DNA from: Piezodorus guildinii
Taxonomy: Eukaryota; Arthropoda; Insecta; Hemiptera; Pentatomidae
DNA length: 64,000 nt
Reading direction: 5' to 3'
Assembly (NCBI GenBank): GCA_023052935.1
Contig: CM041293.1
Coordinates: 153,511,474-153,575,473, forward strand
Part shown: piece after piece, positions 21,985 to 33,169 of the stretch
Position numbering within the stretch: position 1 is the stretch's first letter
Layout of the letters: every line of letters begins with the position of its first letter
Position numbers and translations under genes: made by a program
The notes under the pieces: model-generated
Seen by the model: only the letters and a program-made list of their open reading frames with translations
What the model was told of the DNA's origin: nothing
Database searches by the model: none

Positions 21985-22824
21985 CTATATATGAAGTATA
22001 TAGTAAGAAAAAGTATTGCGATAGTGAAAATATTCGAATTCGAGTTTTTACCGGAAACACACGTTTATAACCAAATTCCGCAAAAAGTTCTGTTTGTGTG
22101 TGTCCGCGTCCGTATGTGGTAAGTCTAGCGCAAAAACTAAAAGTCGTACGAAACAAATTCTATATTTAAGACAACTATACACTCGAGATGTTACAGAAAC
22201 TTTTTCATAAAAATCAGTTAACTAGAAGAATCACTTTATGCCATGCATTTGAGAAATTGAGAAAAGATTTTCTCAAAAAAGGCTCAAATGATTATGATAA
22301 AAACTCCCATAAAAAAATATTGATGTAAAATTTAATGGGGTTTAATATCATGTAGGTTTCATTCCGATTGAAATAGTCTGATCGGGCTTAAATGCCGATA
22401 TTTTAATATATTTTGAAGATTTAAGAAAATTAGGCACATGAGGTTGAGCCAATTTTGTAAACAACTAAAGCAGAAAAGTGTAAAATTATTTTTTAAAGCA
22501 ATTTTTGTATTTTTGAACACAAAAATAGTAATATGGATATATAATATACCGTTGGAGAGCTAACATTTTAGAAAAAATATTATATTATTCAGGAAATTGT
22601 ATTGTAAAAGTTAATCAAGAGTGATGAAAAGCCGACGAAACTAACTGATTGTCGTAGATAAAAATATAATAGATTATTTAATAAAACTAATTTTTCTATC
22701 TAAATTAAATTTAATTAATCCTTTAACAATTTATTTTTGTCTCTTAATGTATTTAAAATATTTTAAATTGATTTTAACAACGGAGATGAGTGAATGATTT
22801 GTGTTGCGCGCACCAGATTATTTA
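21985..22824 (+). repeat. Repeat family A, near full-length copy
   Basis: Begins with TTTCACTTACCTATATATGA and TATAGTAAGAAAAAG, and ends in GAGTGAATGATTTGTGTTGC followed by GCGCACCAGA. It includes the internal landmarks GAGATGTTACAGAAACTTTT, ATAATATACCGTTGGAGAGC and AATAGATTATTTAATAAAAC. No coding capacity. Confidence 0.85.
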
Positions 22825-22904
22825 ATCATATTTTAATTAACTATATTTTCATCTTTTATTTATTAGTTCAATTTAAATTAACCTTAACTTAAATTTTTTA
22901 CGAG

Positions 22905-23205
22905 ACGATCCGTGGGGTAAGAATTATTTTATTCATTGTGATGTCTTTAGGGGTGTTAACTGCCTCTAATTATTTATCGGAACACGTCCCGGATATCCAG
23001 TCTAAAATTCATTCCTAGCGTGTAGGCTGGTCAAGCTCAATATTTAATTGAGGTTCCGAAAATTGTCAAGGCGTGGTTAGTATTAATAAGCGACACGTAA
23101 GACCGTGGCACCATTACGTTAGTGCTTTGTCTGACCAAGTCCTCTGAAATATTCAGTCGGCATTGGCAATGGAATGTGGGAGTTAATTTTCTATTTTCAA
23201 TATAT
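22905..23205. other. Single-copy-looking block
   Basis: Higher sequence complexity than its flanks, no repeat partner in the window and no long frame. It could hold regulatory sites, but there is no direct evidence. Confidence 0.25.
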
Positions 23206-23229
23206 TTGGAATATATCGGTCATGAAATT

Positions 23230-23865
23230 TACTAATTCATAATATCTACACTGATCATCCACTAATTAATAAGATACGGAAATATGTAAAAATGGAAATA
23301 TTATTTAGAAATAATAAAAAAATGGTTGTGTTCTTATGGATTCCATCCCACGTAGGCATTGATGAAGAAATGGACAGGGCTGAGAAAGAAGCTGCATTAC
23401 CTAACGTCCAAATCCACTCAATTTACATTCAGGAAGACACCAAAAATCACCTAAAGGCGAAAATCTCTCAGGACTGGTAAGAGATGTGGTCAGAAGTTGA
23501 CAACATAAATAAATTAAGGAAAATCAAGCCATCGTCTTCTCTTTGGAAGATATAATTGCGAACTGACCGTCGCGAAGAAACTGCTTCGGCGTGACTTGGC
23601 ATCGGACATAGCAGGTTCACTCACACATGTCCTCTCATCCTCAGGTAGCCCGAACCAATGTGTGACTTGAGTAGAGTGCCTCTCTCAATAAAACATATAA
23701 TTAAGAACTGCCCCAAATTCCATATGCTAATGGATAAATTCAATTTACCAAGATCGCATGTGTGAGAGCTTGAAGGCCTCTCCTGAAACAATTAGTTCTC
23801 TACTGAGGTTCATTAAAGAATGTCATCTGCTTCAGGAACTATAAGGGAAAAAATGAAATAAATAA
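23230..23865 (+). pseudogene. LINE RNase H domain fragment
   Basis: The frame 23292-23480 contains MVVFLWIPSHVGIDEEMDRA, the end of an RNase H domain (W-x-P-x-H-x-G-x-x-x-N-E pattern, here with D-E-E-M). After stops it continues with LGIGHSRFTHTCPL and VPLSIKHIIKNCPKF, the usual region after RNase H. Several stops break the frame. This belongs to an RNase H-bearing LINE, not to the Jockey family at 60-64 kb. Confidence 0.8.
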
Positions 23866-24190
23866 ACTTTTAAATAATAAGATAAATAAAAATTTGTGTG
23901 TGTTATTTATTTTAAACATGTTAAGAAAAAAAAATAAAATTTGAAATACATTTTTTTTTTTCTCTCTTGTCTTTATTCACATCTATCAGAGACTGTCTGA
24001 CAATCAGCAAATGTGTAGGACAAATGTGAGATCAGGCATGGTAGGCATGGAGAAGTATAAGTGCCCAGCAGCACCTTCCAAGGCTTTAATTTAGCAGAGG
24101 AGGTCCCTCATCCAACTTCGTGAAATAAATTAATTTTTAAATAATAGATACATGAAAAATTTGTATGTTATTTTATTTTAAACGTCTGCG
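23850..24190 (+). repeat. Duplicated LINE tail
   Basis: TGAAATAAATAAACTTTTAA followed by AAATTTGTGTG and TTTATTTTAAAC at 23853-23920 is repeated in diverged form at 24118-24185. The first copy follows the RNase H fragment, so both are probably LINE 3' ends. Confidence 0.5.
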
Positions 24191-24234
24191 ATCGAAGTGA
24201 ACATCTGAGATCTGTTAATGTAAATATATTGGGT

Positions 24235-24700
24235 GCTAATAAACAGACGTTGAGCCCCTTTCCAACAAAGTAACCCAAACCGTACCTAAAGAAACTCCAT
24301 CTCATTTCGACTTCTCAACAACTATATACATTCATCCATAATTTATAATTATATTTATTAAATTATAATAAATTAATATCAATGCTAAATAAACTATATC
24401 CAATTAGAGCTGTTTTATTAGGAGGTACAATTACCTACCTGGTGCCCTCCAAAGACCGGGTCATTCTCACAGACCACCCCGAACCATCCTAATTCCGGAA
24501 GTACAATGCCCGCGTTAAAATTCATAGCCGTTTAATTCCCCGCTGTTGGCCCTAAACAAGGAGGGTTGCCCTACAGAAGGGCTCCTCCAGTATCCAACAT
24601 CAGGAAATGTCAATAACGAATTCCATGAAAGGAATAATCGGAAAATTTCAATATTTATTACAAAAAATATTGAAAAATACTTAATTTTTTTACCGTGACA
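24235..24700. other. No recognised gene
   Basis: GC-richer words at 24420-24600 without a long frame. No repeat partner seen. Confidence 0.4.
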
Positions 24701-24704
24701 TTCT

Positions 24705-24838
24705 TTTTACTTTCAGCTATCTACATATGAAATATATAATAAAAGAAAGTATTGTCATAGTGAAAATTTTAAAATTTAGTTCTCACTTGAATTATGTGTT
24801 TTAGAGTTCTAAACGTCCAATCCATCAAAAAGGTTCTA
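24705..24838 (+). repeat. Repeat family A, 5' fragment
   Basis: TTTTTACTTTCAGCTATCTA and AAGAAAGTATTGTCATAGTG match the start of family A. It stops after about 130 bases, at the junction with the LINE fragment that follows. Confidence 0.6.
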
Positions 24839-24985
24839 TCCAGACGAGTTAGGCCGAAGCGTCGGTAGGAGGATTGTGTTAAGTCTGATCTCGGAAGCTT
24901 GGACATTGGACTAATCTGTGTGGACAACAAAATTGTTGTATCGGTATAGAACTTCCAGGTTCACTTAGACTATTTTTATTATTTA
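24838..24985 (+). pseudogene. Degenerate LINE 3' end (G-R-P-K-R-R-W type)
   Basis: The nucleotides TTAGGCCGAAGCGTCGGTAG and CTGATCTCGGAAGCTTGGAC follow the copy at 21600-21700, with small gaps. Confidence 0.6.
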
Positions 24986-25041
24986 GGTATTTATGTGAAG
25001 TTGTTGAGTCCGACATTTCTCTAACTGTAAATTTTAATTAA

Positions 25042-25051
25042 ACATTATATA

Positions 25052-25105
<54 letters not shown>

Positions 25106-25678
25106 TAGTGTAAATTATAATCATAAGTTAATAGTAGATAGTTTCACTATTTATCATAGTGTTTCATGTGATCTCTGACTGTTAGCTTCTAGATAGGTAG
25201 AAAAGGACTATTCTATTCTACTATTTTAGGTGAGTTGTTTATTTGTTTATTGTGTTTGTACGTATCTACTTCTGTACATTTTTATCAATAATTATCTACT
25301 ATTTTAGAATCGTCTAAAGTCTACTTTCTTGACAAAATGGACATGTAATTTCTTACTTGAAGCAATTTTTGAGTTGACTTTTATTCTATTTGTAATTCTT
25401 GAAGAAAGTAGATTTTAGACGGTTCTAAAATGATAGATTATTATTGATAAAAATGTACAGAAGTAGATACATATAAACACATTAAACAAAGAAACAACTT
25501 ACCTAGAATAGTAGAATAGAATATAAATTCCTTTTCTACTCTATCTAGAAGCTAACAGCCAGAGATCATATGAAACCTACCCAATATTTAAAAACACATA
25601 TGATCTATTTTGTCACTATGATAAATAGTGACACTATCAACTACTAAATTAAGATTATAATTACATGTATATATATAT

Positions 25679-25715
<37 letters not shown>
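25042..25715. repeat. Foldback of about 560 bp bounded by TA microsatellites
   Basis: The left arm (about 25108-25335) and right arm (about 25395-25665) are inverted copies. GATCTCTGACTGTTAGCTTC is mirrored by GAAGCTAACAGCCAGAGATC, and ACTTCTGTACATTTTTATCA by TGATAAAAATGTACAGAAGT. The right arm has about 40 extra bases. Long TA runs lie directly outside both arms (25042-25107 and 25667-25714). No coding capacity. It may be a MITE inserted into a TA tract. Confidence 0.75.
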
Positions 25716-25717
<2 letters not shown>

Positions 25718-25739
25718 TTTTATATTAGGAATTTGAAGG

Positions 25740-26370
25740 TTATATTTAGTTTTCATTGCTCCTAAATGTAAATATTTAAGGATAGTTGAAATTAGTTTAT
25801 TTTGCATTATTAAAAGATTACGAGTATATTAAATATTTAAAAAAAAAATTATGATGCACGAAGTTTTAAATTTATTCCAAATTACATCGAAGTTAAAATG
25901 TTTATTCTCCCACTTCTTCCGCTCCAGGCTTCTTTATTAACTTTTTGTTCAGAATAGAATTCATTTGAATTTATATTTACTGCTTAAGGTGCGGTATTCA
26001 TGAAAATGTTAAATTGGTTTTGAATTTTTCATTAGATCTACGTTTGAAAATAGTTCTGTAAAGCCCTATTAATCTAGATCCCTTTTCTTCTAAGCCCCGA
26101 GCCCTAATGAAATGAAGTCTGAATTGAAAAGGGTCCAAGGGATTATGGTATATCATCACCCCTTCTGCGACTTCACAGGGGGTGTATTATGTCACAGAAA
26201 CACGTCATCCCCTCGGATAAATTTAATCTTAATTTCATTTAAACATTTTTACGCCATTTGTCGGGGATTAGTTTGATAAAGGGCCTTTTGGAAGCTTTGA
26301 ATACGATTATTATACTCAGTCATTTAATAAAGGGCATGACACAGGAGAGTTGTATCCAATGAAAAATTAA
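25740..26370. other. No recognised gene
   Basis: The part at 26080-26330 has higher complexity and no repeat partner in the window. Confidence 0.4.
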
Positions 26371-26379
26371 TGTAATGAG

Positions 26380-26382
26380 CAT

Positions 26383-26418
<36 letters not shown>

Positions 26419-26424
26419 ACACAC
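26380..26424. repeat. TA/CA microsatellite
   Basis: TA run followed by CA run. Confidence 0.9.
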
Positions 26425-26439
26425 ACACATGCTTGCTTA

Positions 26440-26612
26440 TACCGTACTTCAATGGGACGTAAATGATGGTCTCGAGACTGTGAGATGTCAGGCACTAGTG
26501 ATAGATCCCTATTAAACCTGGACAGGCAAAATTTAGGACTCCCACTGTTGTATCGTCCGATGAATCACAGTAGCAAAAACTGATGTTAAATGGATAAATA
26601 AACAAACCAATA
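26440..26612 (+). mobile_element. SINE family A, 5'-truncated
   Basis: Contains the family body GACTGTGAGATGTCAGGCAC and GGCAAAATTTAGGACTCCCA, ending in ATAAATAAACAAAC. The tRNA-like head is lost. Confidence 0.8.
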
Positions 26613-26954
26613 TTTTAAATTTGTATATCAAAAGTATTTTTAATTTTGCATTTCCAAAAATTAACAGTTTAATCTTTAATCCAATTTATATTTTTATTTT
26701 ATATGCTTAGATAATAAATTGCGAAATCATCAAGAACACACATTAATAAGACTAACTTATTTTTTTTTTTGTGTGTACCAACTCGGTACACTTCTGCTAG
26801 GTACCAACTTTAACAAATAGATCGATAACTATATTATAACTAAGTATTGATGTCTCACGAGCGCTAGATCAGTACTCATAAATAACGTCATATAACCAAA
26901 GGATAAATGAAACGACCATGCACACATATTTAATAGTGACCCGCCATGGCATGG

Positions 26955-27295
26955 GAATTTTAAGATGATTAATGTGTTTAATCTAACCTGGAGGAGTATT
27001 ATTTACAAGGGGTCGGACCGAAGTACCGCCGACACCCGGCCGACGGACGGCTGAAGCAGGAGTACGGACTAATTCCCAATAGAAAGCAAACAGGCCGCGT
27101 GTCCGAACGCAAACATCTCCGTGTCGCTAAGTAATCCCCTCTGTTTGCAGGCTCTGGGGAACCTCCGCTCCAATTAAACAGCAATAATTAACTACTCGGC
27201 CATTGTGAGTGGTGTAAGCAATACCGCTTGTCTTTTGGGGGCTTATACACACCTAACGCTAATGTTACGCTCAGTGGATTTAAAGTTTAATATTT
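26955..27295. other. GC-rich single-copy-looking island
   Basis: About 300 bases at near-even composition inside very AT-rich DNA. No repeat partner. The minus frame 26999-27184 (60 residues) has no recognised family. TTAAACAGCAATAATTAACT and CGGCCATTGTGAG lie at 27175-27210. The second contains a CCATTGTG word like a Sox site. The block ends at repeat A. Confidence 0.3.
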
Positions 27296-27310
27296 TACAG
27301 TTTTTTTTTA

Positions 27311-28199
27311 CTTTCTACTTACCTATATATAAATATATAGTAAGGGAAAGTATTGCGATTGTGAAAATTTTCGAATTAGAGTTTTAGGCGGAAATACACG
27401 TTAGGGTCTCCTGAGTCCAAATAACCTAATCCCGAAAAAAGGTCTGTGACAGTGTGAGGTATCTTCCGGGTGAAAACGAAAAGTCCTACGTGACTAAAAT
27501 TTCATATTTAGACAACTATACGCCCGAGATGTTACAGCAACTTTTTCATCGAAATCAGCTAACAAGAAAAGCCACTTTATACCATGCATTTTGTACCTTT
27601 TTACGATTTTCTCAAAAACGGCTCTAACGATTTTGATTAAACTTGCTATGTCGATGTAAAATTGAACGGGCTTTAATATGATGTAGGTTTCATTCCGATT
27701 GAAATAGTTTGCAGGGCTTAAATGCAGGTATTTTAATTTTCTTCCTCTAAAGTACAATGAATGTTGTATATTTCAAAAAATTAGGTACATCATCTTATTA
27801 GCGTAGATAAATAACGGGTAAATATGAAAGTTGGGTGAATTTGATTTACAACTAAAGGAGAAGAAAAATGCAAACGTATTTCTTAATGCAATTTTTGTGT
27901 TTTCGAACTAAGAATAGTAATTAAGATGTATAATATACCGTTGGATAGCTAAAGATTTTAGAAAAATTATTATCTGATAAACTGAATTGTGAAAGGGTAT
28001 GAGAGGAATGAAAAGCCGATACAACTAACGTATTTTTGTAGTTAAATATATAATAGATTATATAATAAAACACATGTTTCTATTGAAATTCAAAATAATT
28101 AATTCTTTAACAATTTATTTGGATCTTTAAACGTATTTAAATATTCTTAAATTTATTTTGAGAACGGAGGTAAGTGAAAGTCGTGTGTTGAGCACTAGA
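27311..28199 (+). repeat. Repeat family A, near full-length copy
   Basis: Begins with CTTACCTATATATAAATATA and TAGTAAGGGAAAGTATTGCG. It ends with GGAGGTAAGTGAAAGTCGTG then TGTTGAGCACTAGA. The minus frame at 27494-27757 is not a recognised protein. Confidence 0.85.
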
Positions 28200-28205
28200 T
28201 TTTTT

Positions 28206-28750
28206 TTTAATAGTAGAGGACGTAATATAACAGGTTTAATAAGAGTATGTTTCACTAGGATTGAAATAGTCTGACAGGGCTTAAATGCAGGTATTTTGAA
28301 TTTTCTTCCTCTAAAGTACAATGAATGTTGTTATTTCGAAAAATTAGGTACATCATCTTATTAGAGTAGATAAATAACGGGTAAATATGAAAGTTGGGTG
28401 AATTTGATTCACAACTAAAGAAAAATGCAAACGTATTTCTTTATCATTTTTTGTGTTTTCGAACATAAGAATAGTAATATAGATGTATAATATACCGTTG
28501 GATAGCTAAAGATTTTAGAAAATCTATTATCTGATAAACTGAATTGTGAAGGGTAATGGAGAGTAATGGCAAGCCGATAAAACTAACTGATTTTTGTAGT
28601 TAAATAATAATAGATTATTTAATAAAACACAAATTCAAAATAATTAATTCTTTAACAATTTATTTGGATCTTTAAACGTATTTAAATATTCTTAAATTTA
28701 TTTTGAAAAAGGTGGTAAGTGAAAGTCGTGTGTTGAGCGGACTAGATTTT
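28206..28750 (+). repeat. Repeat family A, 5'-truncated tandem neighbour
   Basis: Starts about the middle of the family (TATGTTTCACTAGGATTGAA) and runs to TGTTGAGCGGACTAGA. It is more similar to the copy just before it (27660-28199) than to others. This suggests a local tandem duplication, or a second insertion of a sister copy. Confidence 0.8.
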
Positions 28751-28759
28751 TTTTAATAG

Positions 28760-29285
28760 TAGAGGAGGTAATATAAAATGATAATATCATTAAGTGAGCA
28801 ATCTATTAAGACTCGGTGTCAAGATTGTCTCTTTCTCTGCAAGTTGAAATTCCTCATGAATATTAATGTTTTGAGAAGGAAGTAAGGCGAGGTACTGATT
28901 TAATGACTCCAATAAATCATTATGTTATTAAATTATTTTGACTTTAAGAATAACTGGAAACTCATTTCGGCATCATGATTACAGATTTTTTTATTTTTAT
29001 GTTTGAAGTACCTCCACAGTAAATATAGGACTTAACATAAAATGTGTTTGATTAAATGTATTAATATTGAAGATAATTAAAAGGAAATGTAACAAATTTA
29101 CTAATTTTCTGATTTAACTTTTCTCAGTCCTAATTAATTTAATAAAAAAAGATAAAAAACAATATATGAATACAAACTAAAAAAAGATAGTATTAATCAT
29201 TATAACCATTGTTATAAAAGGTCTTTATAAATTTAATTTTCTTTTTTAAATAAGTTATATTAATTTGTTAATTTTATAACAAAAT
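28760..29285. other. No recognised gene
   Basis: AT-rich; nothing recognised. Confidence 0.45.
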
Positions 29286-29289
29286 ATAA

Positions 29290-29480
29290 TATATTTTGTG
29301 TTAAACTGGACTTAATAGAATAGAATAGAAAATAATCAAATATATACAATTAAGGTATACAATATATCTGGCCAATAAGACTAAATGATAATAATTAATT
29401 CTTATTTACAATGGTGTAAGAAGTAATAAAATAAAAAAAAAGAATTATATCTATACAATAAAACAAATAAATATATAAAA
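29290..29480 (-). mobile_element. LINE 3' UTR tail
   Basis: On the minus strand GTCTTATTGGCCAGATATAT TGTATA resembles the tail at 18500. A run of AATAG repeats lies at 29315-29335. No coding part remains. Confidence 0.35.
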
Positions 29481-29869
29481 TAAATAAACTCCTTCAGATA
29501 CATACATTTGCTGAACAAAACTAAATTTGAAAAGATTAATAAATTAAGTTAGGTATGTGCAATAAATATTTCCTTTTTACATTCAAAATCTGATGTTTGA
29601 TATAAAACGTCATTGCTGTTGAGCGTCTGTTTGGGAATACAGGAGGTATTGGAACAGTTGGCGGTACATGTATGATAGAAAATTATCAATCTTCAAGCTG
29701 ACTAGCAGAAGAATTAGCTTAAAATTGAAAACGATAAATTTGTTTTGTTGTTGTTCTTTTAATTATAAAGGCAAACAACTGCTAATGATTATTTTCACCA
29801 TCTCATCTTTCAAAAACGATTTACTCACTAGTTTTTTTTTTTTAAATGTCAAACAAAAAATAAAAACAG

Positions 29870-30172
29870 CTGTACCTCTACAACCCCTGAAGGCTCTTGG
29901 TCTTAGTACGTTCAGAGATTCGTACTGTTTCTGGTCAACAGCCTGGAAAGAGGTTATTAGGACAACACTCTTAGTAACAACGCATTTTTCGGTACCCACT
30001 TTATAGAGAATAGGTCAGCCCAGGAGGATCTCCATACTCCCAGGGTCTTACCCCAAATGAAAGAACAGAGTGAATAAAAAAAATATTCTGCCACAGCCAA
30101 GATTCGAACCCAAGAACCAGAGTAGACAGTAGACTAATGCCCTATCCATTAGACCTGTCCGTAACTAAATAG
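29870..30172 (-). mobile_element. SINE family B, near full-length
   Basis: The head is at the right (complement of CATTAGACCTGTCCG and B box GGGTTCGAATC at about 30108). The body contains the complement of GGTACCCACTTTATAGAG at about 29990, and the tail is the complement of AACCCCTGAAGGCTCTTGGT. The frames at 29668-30006 and 29763-29999 overlap it and are not genes. Confidence 0.85.
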
Positions 30173-30604
30173 TTAGATTGAACTGTATAATATTATTTAT
30201 ATTTGTTTGAATAAAAAACAAACCTTCTTTAGCAATTAAATATTATTTCTGATGTTTGTTTATTGTCGGTCATCGCTCTAGAAACCTGACAAATGTGGCA
30301 TGCCATACATTTTTCATTTCTCTTGTCTACCGATGACGCTTTTCAAAATTCATGGTTTATCGTGAGAGTTACTTTTCACAGTAGACATTGAAGGGGATCT
30401 TTTTGTCATAAGGTACTCACACCTGCGTAAAATTCTTTTTTCAGAGTAGAAATAAAAAAATGAATTAGACTAAAGTTTTATTTAATCTACAATCTACTGA
30501 CTGTTAATTTAGCGTGATTCTTTACATCTTTACGCTAACTAATAATAGCACGATACTTTGAATAATTCAATTTATAGACTTATTGTAGTTTAAAAAAAAT
30601 ACAA

Positions 30605-30745
30605 TAACAGGATTTTCACATGCCATGGCAGTTGTCCAAGGATTTTTTAATGCAGTTCTTCGTAGGGTACGTAAAAACGTGATCACGAGCCTGTGCACGT
30701 TAGGTACTCATAAAAATCCCCACCCTAAAAGAATTTTAAACCTGG
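30605..30745 (+). mobile_element. SINE family A, diverged fragment
   Basis: CCAAGGATTTTTTAATGC, ATCACGAGCCTGTGCACGTT and TTTAAACCTGGAAAG follow the family A body. The head and the end are lost. Confidence 0.6.
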
Positions 30746-30839
30746 AAAGATTGATGTATGAGCAATGGCGTATGGGACTTAGCGTCGTTCATGATGGAAA
30801 CTCCATATTTCCGTTGTGTTTTAGAATAGAATAGAATAT

Positions 30840-31060
30840 AATTTTACTATAATACTGTTTTTTTTAAATTACAAATATTATGAAGAAGGAAGGCATTTTT
30901 TCAGCATATTTTATACCACAACTTATTTGACAAAGTTATCCTTCTAATAATGGTTTATCCTATCTGTAATGTATAACCAATCATTTCAGTAAAAGTTTGT
31001 TAAGCATTGAACTAGTATTGTCTTTTACTGCTATGTAAATTTCGGAGAATATAATAATTA
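30840..31060. other. No recognised feature
   Basis: AT-rich sequence without a recognised signature. Confidence 0.4.
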
Positions 31061-31142
31061 TTACGACATGGAGCCTCACGTCTGAATGTACATGAGGCTT
31101 CTAGGTGTAAGCATCCACTCACATTAGTAAAATTGTTCTTTT

Positions 31143-31180
31143 GCACCTGAAGATGACATTTTAGCCGAAACGTTGTGAGT
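31143..31180 (+). ncRNA. Hammerhead-like motif (CTGAAGA variant)
   Basis: ACCTGAAGATGACATTTTAG followed by CCGAAACGTTGTG. CTGAAGA fits the CUGANGA consensus and GAAAC is intact, but the stem II pairing is weak. No inverted partner is seen nearby. Confidence 0.35.
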
Positions 31181-31246
31181 TAATATTTAATAAAAGAGCA
31201 TTGAACTTATAGATCAGCCTCCAATTTTATTATTTTATTTATATAT

Positions 31247-32107
31247 AGAGACTGGCTGACCCGGCATACATCATTTGCCCTATACATTATTTCTAGAAAA
31301 TTTTTAGTGTAGAAAAAAAATAACTAAGTGTGTAAGGATGTGGTATATGAGTGAATGAGGCATAGAGCGCTGTGAACGATGAGAGAATTTAAAAATAAAA
31401 AAACACTATACATTAATTGTTTTAATTTATTATTATTTATTCCTTAAAACTATACATATCATTAATTAATTACGACAGAACCACTAACAAACAATATCAA
31501 TCTCTTAATGCTATAGCTTGAAGAATATTTTTTGTAAGGCAATCTTTAGCTAACCTAAACAAACTGGACGGTTTGCACACTCGAGAGTATGCCACGTATA
31601 ATTGTCCGTGTAAAAAACATGAAGTACACAGAGATAGTAAAATGATAATTGTAAAGGTTAATACTACGCTTGATGAATAAACAATAATAATGGCCAAAAT
31701 CTGTGGAAGGAGTGAAAGAAGGATTTTAGTGTTAGAGAAAGAAGAGACCGGTCTAATACCTACTTCGTGCTGTTTATACTGACTTACCAAGTGATAATTG
31801 ATCATTTATTGAGCGGAATGAAAAATTATTAAAATAAACATTAAATAAATAGGGGTTGGTGACAAAAGGGTGAACATTTAGGGTTGTATGTATTTTTAAA
31901 TGCCACATTATAAAAAATTTGTCCAAAAAAATAAGAAAAAATGTTAGGGGAGGACAACCATTATCACTTGGGGGTATAAAAAATATATATAGTAGCCGAT
32001 TCTGAGACCTGTTGAATGTGCATATAAAATGTCATAAAAATCGGCCAAGCCGTTTCGAAGGAGTATGGTAACTAAAACTGTGACACGAGAATTTTATATA
32101 TTAGATG
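31247..32107 (-). mobile_element. Helitron remnant
   Basis: On the minus strand the right end starts TCTAATATATAAAATTCTCG then TGTCACAG, preceded by A as expected for a Helitron 5' TC end. The left end, read on the minus strand, is GATGTATGCCGGGTCAGCCA then GT, close to the CTRR|T type 3' end. The two ends are sequences that I know as very widespread in insect genomes. The interior keeps only the helicase end, so the element is deleted and inactive. Its 5' end abuts a repeat A fragment at 32108. Confidence 0.75.
31497..31640 (-). pseudogene. Helitron helicase C-terminal fragment (PIF1-like)
   Basis: Reads C-F-L-H-G-Q-L-Y-V-A-Y-S-R-V, then KPSSLFRLAKDCLTKNIL, matching the last conserved helicase motif (H-G-Q-L-Y-V-A-x-S-R-V) of Helitron-encoded PIF1-type helicases and the short end after it. 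Upstream helicase motifs and the Rep domain are missing. The longer frame 31497-31805 has unrelated residues before this motif. Confidence 0.8.
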
Positions 32108-32170
32108 ATATAACAGATAATTTAATAAAACATATGTTTCTATTTAGACTCCGAGTAATTAATGCTTTCA
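32108..32170 (+). repeat. Repeat family A, short 3'-part fragment
   Basis: AACAGATAATTTAATAAAAC and ATATGTTTCTATTTAGACTC match the family A segment about 130 bases before its 3' end. It lies between the Helitron and a full repeat A copy. Confidence 0.6.
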
Positions 32171-33088
32171 ATTTTTACTTTCACTTACTATATATAGTAA
32201 GGGGAAGTATTGCGATCGTGAAAATTTTCGAATTCCAGTTTTCAACGGAAATACACGTTTTAGGGTCCCCTGAGTCCAAATAACCAAGTCCCGCAAAAGG
32301 TCTGTGTCTGTGTGTGCGTGTGTGTGTGTGTGTGTGGTAACTCCCGGGCGGAAACGGTAAGTCCTATGAAACTGAAACTTCATATTTAAGACAACTATAC
32401 GCCCGAGACGTGACAAAACTTTTTTCATAAAAATGAGCCTACCAGAAGAAGCACTTTATACCATGCATTTTGCACCTTTTTTCGATTTTCTCAAAAACGG
32501 TTCCGACGATTTTGATTAAACTCGCTATATCAATGTAAAATTTAATGGGCTTTAATATCATGTAGGTTTTATTTAGATAAAAATGGTCTGACAGGGCTTA
32601 AATGCCGATTTTTTAAATTTTCTTCCCCTAAAGTACCTTTAATTTTGTAGATTCAATAATAATAACTAGATTATCTTGTTAACGCTGATGAAAAACTGGT
32701 AAATATATAAATTGAATAAATTCGATACCCAACTAAAGGAGAAAACAGAAAAAATATTTTTTTAATGCAATTTTTCGTTTTTGAACATAAGAGCAGTAAT
32801 ATACATGTATGATATACCGTTGGAAAGCTAAAGATTTTAGAAAAATTATCATCTCATACACAAGCTTTTAAAAGTTAATAGAGAGTGATGAAAACAAGAT
32901 AAAACTTACTGATTATTTTAGATAATAATATAATTGATTTTTTAATAAAACACATGTTTCTATATAAATTCAATTTGATTAATTCCTTAATAATTTCACG
33001 TATTTTTATCTCTAACTGTATTTGAAAATGCTTTCATTGATATTTAAAATGGAGGTAAGTGAAAGTCGTGTGTTGCCCGCACCAGATT
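32171..33088 (+). repeat. Repeat family A, full-length copy
   Basis: Begins TTTTTACTTTCACTTACTAT and ends GGTAAGTGAAAGTCGTGTGT then TGCCCGCACCAGA. A TG microsatellite (32303-32337) sits at the usual internal position. The adjacent 33096-33165 repeats the last 60 bases in diverged form, so a partial end duplication is likely. Confidence 0.9.
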
Positions 33089-33169
33089 TTTTCATCTCTA
33101 ACTGTATTTACAAATTCTTGAATTGATTTTAAAAACAAAGGTATGTGATAATCATGTGTTGCTTAAATT

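Noticed and set aside
27494..27757. Minus frame of 87 codons in repeat A, with related frames at 14517-14927, 32168-32428 and 42002-42250.
   Set aside because: The peptides match because the nucleotides of the copies match. Frames break at different points, start codons are not shared and no domain is recognisable.
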